A DNA stretch of 57,733 nucleotides from contig NZ_PPRM01000028.1 of the NCBI RefSeq assembly GCF_002902665.1, forward strand, positions 1 through 57,733. The letters run 5' to 3'. This document shows positions 8,147-16,939 of the stretch, one piece after another. A program made the translations under genes and the position numbers. The notes below the pieces were generated by a model. That model saw only the letters and a list, made by a program, of their open reading frames with translations, had not been told where the DNA came from and did not search any database. Positions within the stretch are counted from its first letter, which is position 1, and the number at the start of each line of letters is the position of its first letter. The DNA comes from Macrococcoides caseolyticum. Lineage in GTDB: Bacteria > Bacillota > Bacilli > Staphylococcales > Staphylococcaceae.

Positions 8147-8158
8147 TATAACCCCTCC

Positions 8159-9232
8159 TTATTTTATACCTTCCATCATTTGTAGCATCGGTAGTATAAT
8201 GACGAGATACATGGTCACAATTAACAATGCTAATATCATAAAAATTACTGGCTGAATTGCTTTTATACAGCGTAATAATCGATGTTGAAATCGATCAAAT
8301 ATAAATTCACTGTAATATTTTAATTCTTTATCCAATTTTGAATTTCTCTCTCCATGCTCCATAAATTGTACAAGTGACGGTTCGAATATATTCATATCCT
8401 TGACAGCAGCAGGGAGTGGCCTCCCTTCTAAAAGCTTGTGATTGATCATGAGTGCAATGTATCGAAAGGTTTCATTCTTATTTTGTGATGATAATATTTG
8501 TAATATTCTTTTCATCATCACACCATTGGACAGGAAAAAAGAAAGCATTTCACTAAAGCGATAAGTAATGTACAAGCGATACAAATCTCTAATCAGCGGT
8601 ACAGATAATAATATTTTAAGCTGACCAGCAACAGACTGTTTCCTAAAATAGAAAGTATAAGCTAAAATAAGTGCTATGAATAAAAGTATAAAACTGTAGA
8701 TGATATAAGGTAGAGAAAATAAAATTGCAGTCATAACTTTTATTTCTATTCCTACATTTACATCCATAGTGTCATACATAGATTGAAATTGAGGAAGTAC
8801 TGTTAAGTTTACTGTAAATATAAGCGTAATAAATATGAGGATTAAAATAAGAGGGTATTGAATTGTCTTTATAAGTTGTGAGGCAAGCTTTGCTTTACTT
8901 TCTAAATAATCATAACATCGTACCAATGTCATATTTAAATCACCATACTGCTCAGCAAACTGTATCTGCATTACAATATCATCGCTATAGTTGAAATAGT
9001 CGAGCAACTCGGATAACTGCTTTCCTGATTCAAGTAATTTTAATGCCTCTTCCTTTATCTCTTGGTCAATTTCTATATATTGCGTATTCAAGAAAGAGAC
9101 TGCTTCGTAAAGAGTGAACCCATTATTTGTCATTTCAGAAATTCTAATCAAGAAATCTTTATGATATATTCTCAGACGATTTTTAAAGATCAAATTTTTC
9201 AAATTCATGTTGTGAAATCTGATTTGTTTCAT
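8159..9232 (-). CDS. comGB: competence pseudopilus platform protein ComGB
   Basis: A 357-residue GspF/PilC-type inner-membrane platform protein that anchors pseudopilus assembly. Two T2SF domains are seen, each ending in a hydrophobic hairpin: about residues 120-200 and the C-terminus (QPVIFMILALLIVTMYLVIILPML). The signature GRPLPAAVKD and FEPSLVQFMEHGERNSKL lie in the second. It overlaps the end of comGA by 50 bases and has an AAAGGAG ribosome site. Confidence 0.9.
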   Translation of the reverse strand: MKQIRFHNMNLKNLIFKNRLRIYHKDFLIRISEMTNNGFTLYEAVSFLNTQYIEIDQEIKEEALKLLESGKQLSELLDYFNYSDDIVMQIQFAEQYGDLNMTLVRCYDYLESKAKLASQLIKTIQYPLILILIFITLIFTVNLTVLPQFQSMYDTMDVNVGIEIKVMTAILFSLPYIIYSFILLFIALILAYTFYFRKQSVAGQLKILLSVPLIRDLYRLYITYRFSEMLSFFLSNGVMMKRILQILSSQNKNETFRYIALMINHKLLEGRPLPAAVKDMNIFEPSLVQFMEHGERNSKLDKELKYYSEFIFDRFQHRLLRCIKAIQPVIFMILALLIVTMYLVIILPMLQMMEGIK

Positions 9233-10154
9233 ACATCTCCTTTAGTATGTCAGCCAACGTTCTATAGTTTATGTGCTTATTCTTTAAATATTTTTCAATA
9301 TCCTTTTTTGTCAGAAATTCATAGGCTAGAATACGCTCCTTTTCATCTCTTTTTTTAATCAGTCTTTGATTGATTATCAAATTGATACTTTGATAAAGAT
9401 CAACAGCATTAATTCCCATTTCTTTTAACCGAAATAATGCGCCAATACAATCATTCGCATGTAATGTCGTTAAAACTAAATGACCACTCAGCCCCGCATT
9501 GATAACTTGCTGTGCTACGACCGAATCTCTTATTTCACCTAGCATAATGATATCTGGATCACATCTAAGGATTGCCTTAATTGCGGTTTGATATGTTATT
9601 TCTGCTTTTTCGTTAACATTAACTTGTATGATACCGTCAAGATGCTGCTCCACAGGATCTTCTATTGAAATTACTTGGCGTTTCAATGTGTCCTTTGCAA
9701 AATGTACAAGTTGATACATTAATGTACTCTTACCACTTCCAGTTGGCCCACTAATAATAATTATACCGCTTGATTTTTTCATCTGATCGAACAATATCTG
9801 ATCATCTGTCTGATATTCATCTATAAAACTTTGTCTGATGATTCTCAATACACATGCTTCATCGCCTAATGAACGAGGTAAAGTAGATGCGCGAATATTA
9901 TATCGTAAGTTATCCAGATTAAAATGTATTATCCCACTCTGAGCCTTATTCTTTTCTGATACATCAAGATGTGCTGTAAATTTAATATATGAAAGTAATT
10001 TTTTAAATAATATATCGTCGATGTCACTATATTCTTCGATATCACCTTGTACCCTAAATTTAATAGATACATTTTTATCACAAGGAATGAAGTGTATATC
10101 TGATGCACTTTGTAAAATTGCCTGCTCTATTATTTCATTGAATAATTTCTCCAT
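9183..10154 (-). CDS. comGA: competence traffic ATPase ComGA
   Basis: A 323-residue GspE/PilB-family ATPase powering pseudopilus assembly for DNA uptake. Walker A is GPTGSGKST (about 136-144), followed by the Asp box (SIEDPVE), Walker B (DPDIIMLGEIRD) and His box (HLVLTTLHAND). It lacks the large N-terminal domain of Gram-negative GspE, as usual for ComGA. The ATG at 10154 is chosen because GAGGAGG lies five bases upstream; an ATG at 10175 would sit before that site. First gene of the seven-gene comG operon. Confidence 0.92.
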   Translation of the reverse strand: MEKLFNEIIEQAILQSASDIHFIPCDKNVSIKFRVQGDIEEYSDIDDILFKKLLSYIKFTAHLDVSEKNKAQSGIIHFNLDNLRYNIRASTLPRSLGDEACVLRIIRQSFIDEYQTDDQILFDQMKKSSGIIIISGPTGSGKSTLMYQLVHFAKDTLKRQVISIEDPVEQHLDGIIQVNVNEKAEITYQTAIKAILRCDPDIIMLGEIRDSVVAQQVINAGLSGHLVLTTLHANDCIGALFRLKEMGINAVDLYQSINLIINQRLIKKRDEKERILAYEFLTKKDIEKYLKNKHINYRTLADILKEMYETNQISQHEFEKFDL

Positions 10155-10295
10155 CTCTACCTCCTCATCTATCATATAAACTTATTCTTGATCTTTCTTC
10201 TTAAGCTATTTAATATCATATAAATAAATAAATTTATCTAGATTTTAAAATAAAAAAGAAAAAATTGGATGTTACAAATTTCGTAAAATTAAGGT

Positions 10296-10324
10296 TTACT
10301 TATCTTATCGTTAACTTTATAATA
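10296..10324 (+). promoter_or_regulatory. sigma-A promoter of the DUF2626 gene
   Basis: TTTACT (10296-10301) and TATAAT (10319-10324) are separated by 17 bases. The leader to the ATG at 10366 contains AGGGGGAATT. The adjoining 10176-10260 is very AT-rich and must hold the comG control region, but I could not identify a convincing ComK or sigma-H site there. Confidence 0.6.
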
Positions 10325-10365
10325 ATAAGTGATATGAAGAGTCTGAGATTAGGGGGAATTGCCAA

Positions 10366-10614
10366 ATGGATAAGGTTTTTAAAACTTTAGGATTCTGGAC
10401 AGCAATCTTTGCAGTAATGTTCTATGTAGGCGGAATGTCTATGATGTCATTTGTATTCATTGCTCAAACAGGATTTTTTGTATTACTTGGATACTTAAAC
10501 TTATCAGAAAGAATGTACATGTATATTTTTGCAGCATACTTAATCGTGTGTTTCGTAGGCTTCACTTATTATTCTACATTTTTATTAGAGCCAAGCTTTG
10601 GCCACCACGAATAA
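10366..10614 (+). CDS. DUF2626 small membrane protein (YqgY-like)
   Basis: An 82-residue protein with three hydrophobic segments (about 10-28, 31-46, 52-73) and a short polar tail ending GHHE. Length, start (MDKVFKTLGFWTAIFAVM) and position between comGA and the YqgX-type hydrolase match the Bacillus yqgY family of unknown function. It has its own good promoter and a terminator immediately after the stop, so it is a single-gene unit. Confidence 0.85.
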   Translation: MDKVFKTLGFWTAIFAVMFYVGGMSMMSFVFIAQTGFFVLLGYLNLSERMYMYIFAAYLIVCFVGFTYYSTFLLEPSFGHHE

Positions 10615-10640
10615 AACCTTCCAAAATAGGAAGGTTTTTT
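10614..10640. terminator. bidirectional terminator
   Basis: AAACCTTCC (10614-10622) pairs with GGAAGGTTT (10629-10637), with a T-run on the plus side and an A-rich flank on the left. It separates the DUF2626 gene from the convergent hydrolase gene. Confidence 0.85.
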
Positions 10641-11261
10641 CTATAGGTATGGATTGTGTGTTTTTTCATATCCGACAGTCGTTTCAGGGCCATGACCCGG
10701 ACAAATAATGAACGTTTCATCTAATGAAAGTAATTCCCTGTCGATGCTATTGATTAATTGTGACATATCTCCTTGATAGAGATCTGTTCTTCCGATACCT
10801 TCCTTAAACAAAGTATCCCCAACAATCGCGAAATTCTTAAATATAAAACTCAAGCTCCCTGGTGAGTGTCCTGGTGTATGGCGTACTTCAAAACTAAATG
10901 TTCCGATTTGATGAAAACCGTTATCCAGAAATTTCGGCTGCTGCTTCACTATTGTGGGTTCTATTCCATATTGACTGAATTTATCTGAACCATTTTTAAG
11001 CGGGTCTGTTAAAAAGTATTTTTCAATTTGAGACATATAAACTTCACACTGATAATAGCTGCATATTGCATCAACTGCTCCAATATGGTCAAAATGTGCA
11101 TGTGTCAGCAGTACACCACTTACTTTTTTATCTGTATTACCGATTGCATCGATGAGCCTATCCGCTTCATTTCCTGGATCAACGATTAAAATTTCTTGTT
11201 CATTCTCTAATATATAGCAGTTCGTTTCAATCATACCTAAAGCAATTTTCTTTTTCTTCAA
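10641..11261 (-). CDS. metallo-beta-lactamase-fold hydrolase (YqgX-like)
   Basis: A 206-residue protein of the glyoxalase II-like MBL group. The metal motif is THAHFDHIGAVD, with further ligands in RHTPGHSPGSLSF, IVGDTLFKEGIGRTDLY and ICPGHGPETTVGYE. The group includes hydroxyacylglutathione hydrolase relatives; in bacillithiol-using organisms a thioester substrate is plausible but not shown. It is preceded by AGGAGG and is a single gene between two terminators/promoter regions. Confidence 0.88.
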   Translation of the reverse strand: MKKKKIALGMIETNCYILENEQEILIVDPGNEADRLIDAIGNTDKKVSGVLLTHAHFDHIGAVDAICSYYQCEVYMSQIEKYFLTDPLKNGSDKFSQYGIEPTIVKQQPKFLDNGFHQIGTFSFEVRHTPGHSPGSLSFIFKNFAIVGDTLFKEGIGRTDLYQGDMSQLINSIDRELLSLDETFIICPGHGPETTVGYEKTHNPYL

Positions 11262-11350
11262 ACTGAATTCCTCCTAAAATGTACTCGACAAATATATACT
11301 TTAATTATACAATATTAATGATAACAAAAGAAATTCATGGGGGTTATACT

Positions 11351-11590
11351 ATGCCATTTATTAACACGGGCGAACTATTTGAAGTTTTTGGCGTAAAAAT
11401 TCACATTGGTGTGAATATTTTTGCGATTCTAATGTTTTTAGTTTTCTTATTATCAATAAAAGCATTATTAAGTTCATTAAAGTCTAAAAATGTATTAGGC
11501 ATTATTTTTGGTCTACTTGCAACTTTATCTTTTGGATTCTTCTCGTTAGCAACAATCTTCACCTATGGTTATCCAATTTTACATCATTAA
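11351..11590 (+). CDS. DUF2759-like small membrane protein
   Basis: A 79-residue protein with two hydrophobic segments (about 19-38 and 47-71). The start at ATG 11351 follows GGGGG with seven-base spacing; longer in-frame starts upstream lack any ribosome site. Position between yqgX- and yqgV-type genes suggests the YqgW/DUF2759 family. Function unknown. Confidence 0.75.
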   Translation: MPFINTGELFEVFGVKIHIGVNIFAILMFLVFLLSIKALLSSLKSKNVLGIIFGLLATLSFGFFSLATIFTYGYPILHH

Positions 11591-11618
11591 AAAGACATCA
11601 TTCGATGTCTTTTTTTTA
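11589..11618. terminator. bidirectional terminator
   Basis: AAAAAGACATC (11589-11599) pairs with GATGTCTTTTT (11604-11614) around ATTC. It overlaps the stop codon of each convergent flanking gene. Confidence 0.85.
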
Positions 11619-11927
11619 ATGCATATGTTTCTTTACAGCGTCAAGCTTGTCATTCATCTTTCTTTGCTTATCTCTTCGATCATCAATCCTAATATTCGTA
11701 CACACCCGTTCAACCCCTGCCTGAAACGGAGATTCATGAATGCGTTCTAATGCTACTAGACAGTCATGAAGCTCTCCTTCAATCAATGTACTCATCGGTG
11801 TCAGCTGATAATCTATCTTTCCCTCTTGTTTCATCGCTTCAAGTATATTCTGTACTTCTGCAACATATTTACTGATACTGATAGATTTTCCATCCATCGG
11901 TATGATTACAACATCTATTATCGCCAT
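11616..11927 (-). CDS. MTH1187/YkoF-type thiamine-binding family protein
   Basis: A 103-residue protein of the MTH1187 family (Bacillus YqgV), beginning MAIIDVVIIPMDGKSISISKYVAEV and containing LTPMSTLIEG and the C-terminal RVCTNIRIDDRRD. The family has a ferredoxin-like fold; related domains bind thiamine or its pyrimidine. Its ATG overlaps the glcK stop by one base (TAATG), so it is the last gene of yqgQ-glcK-yqgV. No thiamine riboswitch is seen here. Confidence 0.83.
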   Translation of the reverse strand: MAIIDVVIIPMDGKSISISKYVAEVQNILEAMKQEGKIDYQLTPMSTLIEGELHDCLVALERIHESPFQAGVERVCTNIRIDDRRDKQRKMNDKLDAVKKHMH

Positions 11928-12895
11928 TATATCTTCTCTCCTAGAATATAAATTTTGATTAAACCTGCAGCACCAATCATGCCTGCATCATTGCCTAGCT
12001 CAGCAGTTACTATCTTTGTTCCTTCATAAGCTGGAAGGAACGTTAAATCTTTATAATACTGTTCGATATGATCTACAAGAAACTGTCCTGCTTTAGAGAC
12101 CCCTCCGCCAATGATAATGTGCTTAGGATTTGTCATGACACTGATAATACTAAATGCATAAGCGAGATGTTTCGCTACTTTCTTAATCACATATACTGAA
12201 AACTCATCCCCTGCTTTTGCGGCATCAAATATCATCTTTGCCTGAAGCTCTTTATTTCTGATTGCATCTTCGATTACAGTCTTAAATTGCAGCTCTTCGT
12301 AATAATGATAGGCTAAATTTACCACCCCTGTAGCACTTGCAACCGTCTCAAGACAGCCGTGTTTTCCACAGTTACATTTAAATCTCTGCTTCGTATCTAC
12401 AGTAATATGTCCGAATTCTCCTGCTGCACCATTGAATCCATGAATGAGCTCATGATTACTGACGATACCCCCACCTACGCCTGTACCTAGGGTTACACAT
12501 ACGACATCAGGCTCATTTCTACCCGCTCCTCGAAATTTTTCACCGAGCGTCGCTACATTTGCATCATTATCTACATATACTGGTAATCCGCTTAGTGCTT
12601 CAAACTGCGCTTTAATATTAATCTTACCATGCCAGTTTAAGTTAATCGCTCCATTGATAATACCATTGTTAAAATCTACCGGACCTGGTACACCGAGACC
12701 CACACCTATGCAGTCTTTAATGGTTAAATTTACAGCACTTAAATGTTTAATAAATGAATCATAAATGTTCTTTAATATATGTGTTCCGTTATCATCTTTA
12801 TTCGTAACGATTTCCCATTTTTTAATAATATTGAGGTTTGAGTCTAATATACCTAGCTTACAAGTTGTTCCACCTATATCTGCTGCTAAAATCAT
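11927..12895 (-). CDS. glcK: glucokinase, ROK family
   Basis: A 322-residue ROK-family sugar kinase that phosphorylates glucose to glucose-6-phosphate. AADIGGTTCKLGI is the phosphate-binding start, LGVPGPVD and GVGGGIVS follow, and CNCGKHGCLETVAS is the ROK zinc motif with three cysteines and an upstream His. Length matches Bacillus GlcK. Start and stop overlap its neighbours by four bases (ATGA, with yqgQ) and one base (with yqgV). Confidence 0.92.
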   Translation of the reverse strand: MILAADIGGTTCKLGILDSNLNIIKKWEIVTNKDDNGTHILKNIYDSFIKHLSAVNLTIKDCIGVGLGVPGPVDFNNGIINGAINLNWHGKINIKAQFEALSGLPVYVDNDANVATLGEKFRGAGRNEPDVVCVTLGTGVGGGIVSNHELIHGFNGAAGEFGHITVDTKQRFKCNCGKHGCLETVASATGVVNLAYHYYEELQFKTVIEDAIRNKELQAKMIFDAAKAGDEFSVYVIKKVAKHLAYAFSIISVMTNPKHIIIGGGVSKAGQFLVDHIEQYYKDLTFLPAYEGTKIVTAELGNDAGMIGAAGLIKIYILGEKI

Positions 12896-13083
12896 AGTTT
12901 ATTCATCCTTCTCTGATTGATTAGTAAACGCGACTGGATATAAGTCTGATTATCAATTAACATTGCATCATGCAATGATTTTAATTCTTCATCCATCATC
13001 GCTAAAGTATTCTTTTCATCTTTAAAATAGATAATAATTCCAAATTTTTGCAATAGTTTTTGTACGTCATAGAATTGCTTCAT
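12892..13083 (-). CDS. YqgQ-family (DUF910) protein
   Basis: A 63-residue, mostly helical cytosolic protein (MKQFYDVQKLLQKFGIIIYF...), placed as in Bacillus between the rhomboid gene and glcK. It matches the DUF910/YqgQ family in length and position; a nucleic-acid-binding three-helix fold is known for a family member. It is separated by only a few bases from gluP and overlaps glcK by ATGA. Confidence 0.8.
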   Translation of the reverse strand: MKQFYDVQKLLQKFGIIIYFKDEKNTLAMMDEELKSLHDAMLIDNQTYIQSRLLINQRRMNKL

Positions 13084-13087
13084 CTTA

Positions 13088-14536
13088 TCACCTGAATTCC
13101 TGAATCTCTTTCTTTAATTTTATGTATTCTCCCTTTTTATTGATTGTAATGGTCCTATCAATATATTTCTCTGCCTTCGGGTAGTCGTCCATTGCACGGT
13201 ATGCTAATGCAAGCTGAAAGTTCAGCCGTTCACTATCAGGATATTTTTTCAGAGCTTCTAACCAGACTAATAGAGCACTTGATAAACTTTCATCTTTTGT
13301 TTTCCACAGTCCATAAAGTACATAAGTTTCATCATTTTGATAGCCTCTATCAATGGTCTTACGAATAATCTCAATGCCCTCACTATCTTTTCCTTCAATC
13401 AAATATTGTTTAGCATATTCATTGTAAATATGATGTTCACGCTCAGAAAAAATATTGATGATGAGTAATCCTAAAATAACAACCAGGCCGAGTGCCATAT
13501 AATAGAAATATCTTTTATTGTATCGATAAATAAAAAACATTGAAGCAATGAACATTCCACCAAATAATCCACCAAAATGTGCATAATGATTTACGTTCTC
13601 AAAGATCGCACTGCCAATCAAGAAGATAAGAATACCGATAAAAGTCTGTACAAGAAATTTTTTCTCGAATTTCCCACTGAATACCAAATGGCTCATCAGT
13701 GCTCCGATAAGCGCGCAGATAGCACCACTCGCTCCTACAGATATTGATACATTATCAAATGTCAGTGAAATCAGATTACCAATAATACCACCTATAAAAT
13801 AAATACATAGATATTGCCAGCGCGGATATAAATATTCTACAAGCTTACCAAATATAAAGAGGGTCATCATATTGTAAAGCAAGTGCTGCACATCGAAGTG
13901 TATGAAGATAGAGGTGATGACCCTATAATAATCTCCATGCACAAAATTAAAATGCGTAAGTCCTCCTTTATCAATGATCATTTCTACTTCATGAATATGT
14001 TGAACGATACTCATAAGAAGAAAAATAACGACATTGAGCAGTATAATTAAATATGTCAGTGGGGAAAATTTTCTCATTGCATTTTCAATCATATTTCCAT
14101 TTAGTACACTTTTCTTATACGTTTTAATTGCCTTATCCTTATTCTTACCTGTAAGCTTCTGATATGGATGCCCAAACAGACGCTTTAAATCGCTCTCGTC
14201 ATTACACTGTTCAATAAATATATGATTCGGCATGTCATCCTGAAAATGATTTATCTGATTTACGAGAATAATTTCAAATTTATTGATTGTATGACCAACT
14301 GTATTCTCAATATCATCAAAATGATCCATAATCTTCTGTACCATAAAGAGTGTGGACTGTGCTGTCTCTTTTTTTAGGATAATTCTCTTAATGAAACCTT
14401 TCTTTCTATCAATCAGCCATATATCGTCTTCCGCTTCTCCGTGTGTAAAATACTCAAAGTCACTGTATTTTGTGTATTCATAGATCGTTCTCCATATCTT
14501 TTTTTGTTCTATCATTGCTTCATACCTGTATGCCAT
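13088..14536 (-). CDS. gluP: rhomboid intramembrane serine protease GluP (YqgP)
   Basis: A 482-residue protein in three parts: a cytosolic N-terminal domain (about 1-155), a rhomboid core of six to seven membrane segments (about 160-375), and a C-terminal TPR-like region. The catalytic Ser is in SVGASGAICAL, and the partner His in HYAHFGGLFGG. Bacillus YqgP cleaves the magnesium transporter MgtE; the substrate here is unknown. It overlaps the 5-FCL gene by 25 bases and leads into yqgQ-glcK-yqgV. Confidence 0.92.
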   Translation of the reverse strand: MAYRYEAMIEQKKIWRTIYEYTKYSDFEYFTHGEAEDDIWLIDRKKGFIKRIILKKETAQSTLFMVQKIMDHFDDIENTVGHTINKFEIILVNQINHFQDDMPNHIFIEQCNDESDLKRLFGHPYQKLTGKNKDKAIKTYKKSVLNGNMIENAMRKFSPLTYLIILLNVVIFLLMSIVQHIHEVEMIIDKGGLTHFNFVHGDYYRVITSIFIHFDVQHLLYNMMTLFIFGKLVEYLYPRWQYLCIYFIGGIIGNLISLTFDNVSISVGASGAICALIGALMSHLVFSGKFEKKFLVQTFIGILIFLIGSAIFENVNHYAHFGGLFGGMFIASMFFIYRYNKRYFYYMALGLVVILGLLIINIFSEREHHIYNEYAKQYLIEGKDSEGIEIIRKTIDRGYQNDETYVLYGLWKTKDESLSSALLVWLEALKKYPDSERLNFQLALAYRAMDDYPKAEKYIDRTITINKKGEYIKLKKEIQEFR

Positions 14537-15066
14537 TCTCTTTCTTCAGTAATGATATGGGCTACGGGAACATCATGTGGCTCAATGATCACTTCTCCTA
14601 TCTGCGCTTCAAATACAAGACTAATTGTATGCCCTTCATATACACTTAAATATTTATCATAATAACCGCCACCATAACCTATACGATATCCCGATTCATC
14701 AAAACGTACACCAGGAACAATAAGAAGTGCTGGCTGCTCACTTCTTCCGTCATTATGTGTCATTACATCAATTCCAAAACGATCTTGAACTATATCTTCC
14801 GGAGATGTAAAGAACGTAAAATACATTTGTTGTTTACTGTAATCACACTTTGGGACAAATACAGTCTTACCAACCATTTGTGCATAACGGATGATAAATC
14901 GTGTATCCATCTCATGGTCCATGGATAGCGTTATACCAATAGACTCCGCATCTTTAAAATGCTGATTATTTATTAATTTCTCAATGATTATATTTTCTTT
15001 AGTATACTTGTCCGTTAACGATTTTAACTGATTTATCGTCGACTTCCTCAACTCTTTTTTAGTCAT
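14512..15066 (-). CDS. 5-formyltetrahydrofolate cyclo-ligase
   Basis: A 184-residue 5-FCL, which uses ATP to convert 5-formyl-THF to methenyl-THF. Motifs are MTKKELRKSTINQLKSL at the start, IGITLSMDHEMDT, the folate-site segment VPGVRFDESGYRIGYGGGYYDKYL and a Val-rich C-terminal strand. ATG 15066 is the family start; a second ATG four codons upstream has no better ribosome site. It shares the Bacillus yqgN-gluP arrangement. Confidence 0.9.
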   Translation of the reverse strand: MTKKELRKSTINQLKSLTDKYTKENIIIEKLINNQHFKDAESIGITLSMDHEMDTRFIIRYAQMVGKTVFVPKCDYSKQQMYFTFFTSPEDIVQDRFGIDVMTHNDGRSEQPALLIVPGVRFDESGYRIGYGGGYYDKYLSVYEGHTISLVFEAQIGEVIIEPHDVPVAHIITEEREWHTGMKQ

Positions 15067-15120
15067 AACATCACCCATATATAATTATACAATAAACTGA
15101 TCAAAATTTTATGATTTAAC

Positions 15121-15148
15121 AAAAAAACAGACACAAAATGTGTCTGTT
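15121..15148 (-). terminator. terminator of rpmG
   Basis: AACAGACACA (15126-15135) and TGTGTCTGTT (15139-15148) pair perfectly; on the minus strand the stem runs into seven U. Confidence 0.88.
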
Positions 15149-15155
15149 AAAAATA

Positions 15156-15305
15156 TTATTTAGTTTCTCTGTGTAAAGTTTTCTTATTATCTCTTGCACA
15201 GTATTTTGACATTTCAATACGTTCTGGGTTATTACGTTTATTTTTTTTAGTGATGTAGTTACGGTCACCACATTCAGTACAAGCTAAAGTAACATTAACG
15301 CGCAT
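15156..15305 (-). CDS. rpmG: ribosomal protein L33
   Basis: A 49-residue ribosomal protein bL33, too short for many gene finders, starting [19 protein letters not shown] and ending KTLHRETK. The first zinc knuckle half (CTEC) is intact, while the second (YCARD) keeps only one cysteine, as in the partly degenerate L33 paralogues of staphylococci. AGGAGGGAACAACT precedes the ATG, and TGGTATTAT upstream is an extended -10 element. A clear terminator follows, so it is a single-gene unit. Confidence 0.95.
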   Translation of the reverse strand: MRVNVTLACTECGDRNYITKKNKRNNPERIEMSKYCARDNKKTLHRETK

Positions 15306-15393
15306 AGTTGTTCCCTCCTCACGTTTCTAAATATCCATACGACTTTTATATAATACCACGAGACGCATGATTTATCTAGTGTAAATTTGTGAT

Positions 15394-16023
15394 TTAGGCA
15401 AATCTTTCACCAGTAATCGTGAAATAAACACTTTCCGCAATATTTGTAATATGATCACCGATACGCTCAAGATATCTACCTGCTAAATGCGCCTGACCTG
15501 AAATATATGGGTCATTATCAATTAAGTAAGCACTGTTGATAATCTCTTTATATAAATCATCGATGTCATTATCACGCTCAATAATCTCTTTAACCAAATT
15601 AACGTCTTTACTCTCATAGGCTTCCTTTAAATCAGCGAGCATCATCATACTAAGTTTTCCCATTGTTTTTAGACGTGTGAGAATATAAGCATCTTCAAAC
15701 TTTACACGTTTACGAATCTTAGCAATGTTCGCGGCATTATCACCCATTCTTTCTAGTTCAGAAGATACTTTACTTGAAGAAAGAATCATCCTTAAATCTG
15801 TAGCGATTGGCTGCTGCTTTGTAATCAGACTAATTATCTGGTCATCAATGTCACTTTCCATCGCATTGATAACATGATCATGTTCAATAATTTCTCTTGC
15901 CATCGCTTTATCACTATCACTCAGTACATTGATGCTTTTTTCGATTGTTCTATACACTTCATCAGCCAGTTTAAGAACACTTGCCTCCAGGTGCTGTAAA
16001 CTTTCTTCGTAAATTTCTCTCAT
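15394..16023 (-). CDS. phoU: phosphate transport regulator PhoU
   Basis: A 209-residue PhoU built of two three-helix bundles, each with the metal-cluster motif E-x-x-x-D: ERMGDNAANIAK and ERIGDHITNIAE. It damps PhoR signalling and Pst activity when phosphate is ample. The conventional start MREIYEESLQ is the ATG at 16023, one base after the pstB stop; upstream in-frame starts lie within pstB and are rejected. Last gene of the pst operon. Confidence 0.92.
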   Translation of the reverse strand: MREIYEESLQHLEASVLKLADEVYRTIEKSINVLSDSDKAMAREIIEHDHVINAMESDIDDQIISLITKQQPIATDLRMILSSSKVSSELERMGDNAANIAKIRKRVKFEDAYILTRLKTMGKLSMMMLADLKEAYESKDVNLVKEIIERDNDIDDLYKEIINSAYLIDNDPYISGQAHLAGRYLERIGDHITNIAESVYFTITGERFA

Positions 16024-16024
16024 A

Positions 16025-16915
16025 TTAACCAAACCTTCCTGAAATATATCTCTCTGTCTGTTCATCAGCTGGGTTAGAGAAAATCTTATCTGTTGCATCA
16101 TATTCATTTACATATCCATTCAAGAAGAATGCAGTTTTATCAGAGATACGTGCAGCTTGCTGCATGTTATGCGTAACAATGATAATTGAATACTTATCTT
16201 TAATTTCCTGTACTAATTCTTCTACCTTTAATGTAGAAATTGGGTCTAATGCTGATGTAGGCTCGTCCATCAGGATAACATCTGGTTCAATCGCTAAGCA
16301 TCGTGCGATACAGATACGTTGCTGCTGCCCACCAGATAAACCGTAAGCATTCTTGTCCAGACGATCTTTCGTCTCATCCCAGATTGCAGCCCCACGCAAA
16401 GATTTTTCAACAATTTCATCTAATATTTTCTTATCAGTAATACCGTGAATTCTAGGACCATAGGTAATATTATCATAGATAGATTTAGGGAATGGATTTG
16501 GTTTTTGGAAGACCATTCCTACACGTGTTCTTAAATGCTCAACTTTATAGCTTTTATCAAATATATTATCTCCACGGTAAAGAATTTCACCAGAAGTGCG
16601 CACGCCAGGAATCAATTCTATCATTCGGTTTAATGTTTTAATGTATGTCGACTTACCACAACCTGATGGTCCGATAATTGCAGTTACTTCATTCTCTAAA
16701 ATATCAAGATTGATATTCTGTAAAGCATGATGGTCCCCATACCAAAGGTTTAAATTTTTTGTCTGATAAACGATCTTACGATTATTTGGATTTGGTGTCT
16801 CACCTGTAACTATCGTATGTTCTTTATTCGTTAATGCAGGTTGTTTTTCAGTAGCAACTTCCTTATTATCAGTTGAAGTTTCATTCCTATTAATAATGTT
16901 TACTTTTGAATTCAT
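16025..16915 (-). CDS. pstB: phosphate ABC transporter ATP-binding protein
   Basis: A 296-residue PstB. Walker [11 protein letters not shown]-loop [15 protein letters not shown], signature [13 protein letters not shown] and Walker [14 protein letters not shown] are all present. A polar N-terminal tail of about 45 residues precedes the ABC domain (starting near [14 protein letters not shown]), longer than E. coli PstB. ATG 16915 has AGAGGAG upstream; a TTG six codons earlier overlaps that site. Sits 24 bases after pstA. Confidence 0.95.
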   Translation of the reverse strand: MNSKVNIINRNETSTDNKEVATEKQPALTNKEHTIVTGETPNPNNRKIVYQTKNLNLWYGDHHALQNINLDILENEVTAIIGPSGCGKSTYIKTLNRMIELIPGVRTSGEILYRGDNIFDKSYKVEHLRTRVGMVFQKPNPFPKSIYDNITYGPRIHGITDKKILDEIVEKSLRGAAIWDETKDRLDKNAYGLSGGQQQRICIARCLAIEPDVILMDEPTSALDPISTLKVEELVQEIKDKYSIIIVTHNMQQAARISDKTAFFLNGYVNEYDATDKIFSNPADEQTERYISGRFG

Positions 16916-16939
16916 TATATTGACTCCTCTCAAAATGAG

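Noticed and set aside
10176-10260. ComK or sigma-H control site upstream of comGA
   Set aside because: The region is AT-rich and has an ATCTAGAT palindrome, but I could not fit AAAA-N5-TTTT pairs at the required spacing nor a clear sigma-H promoter.
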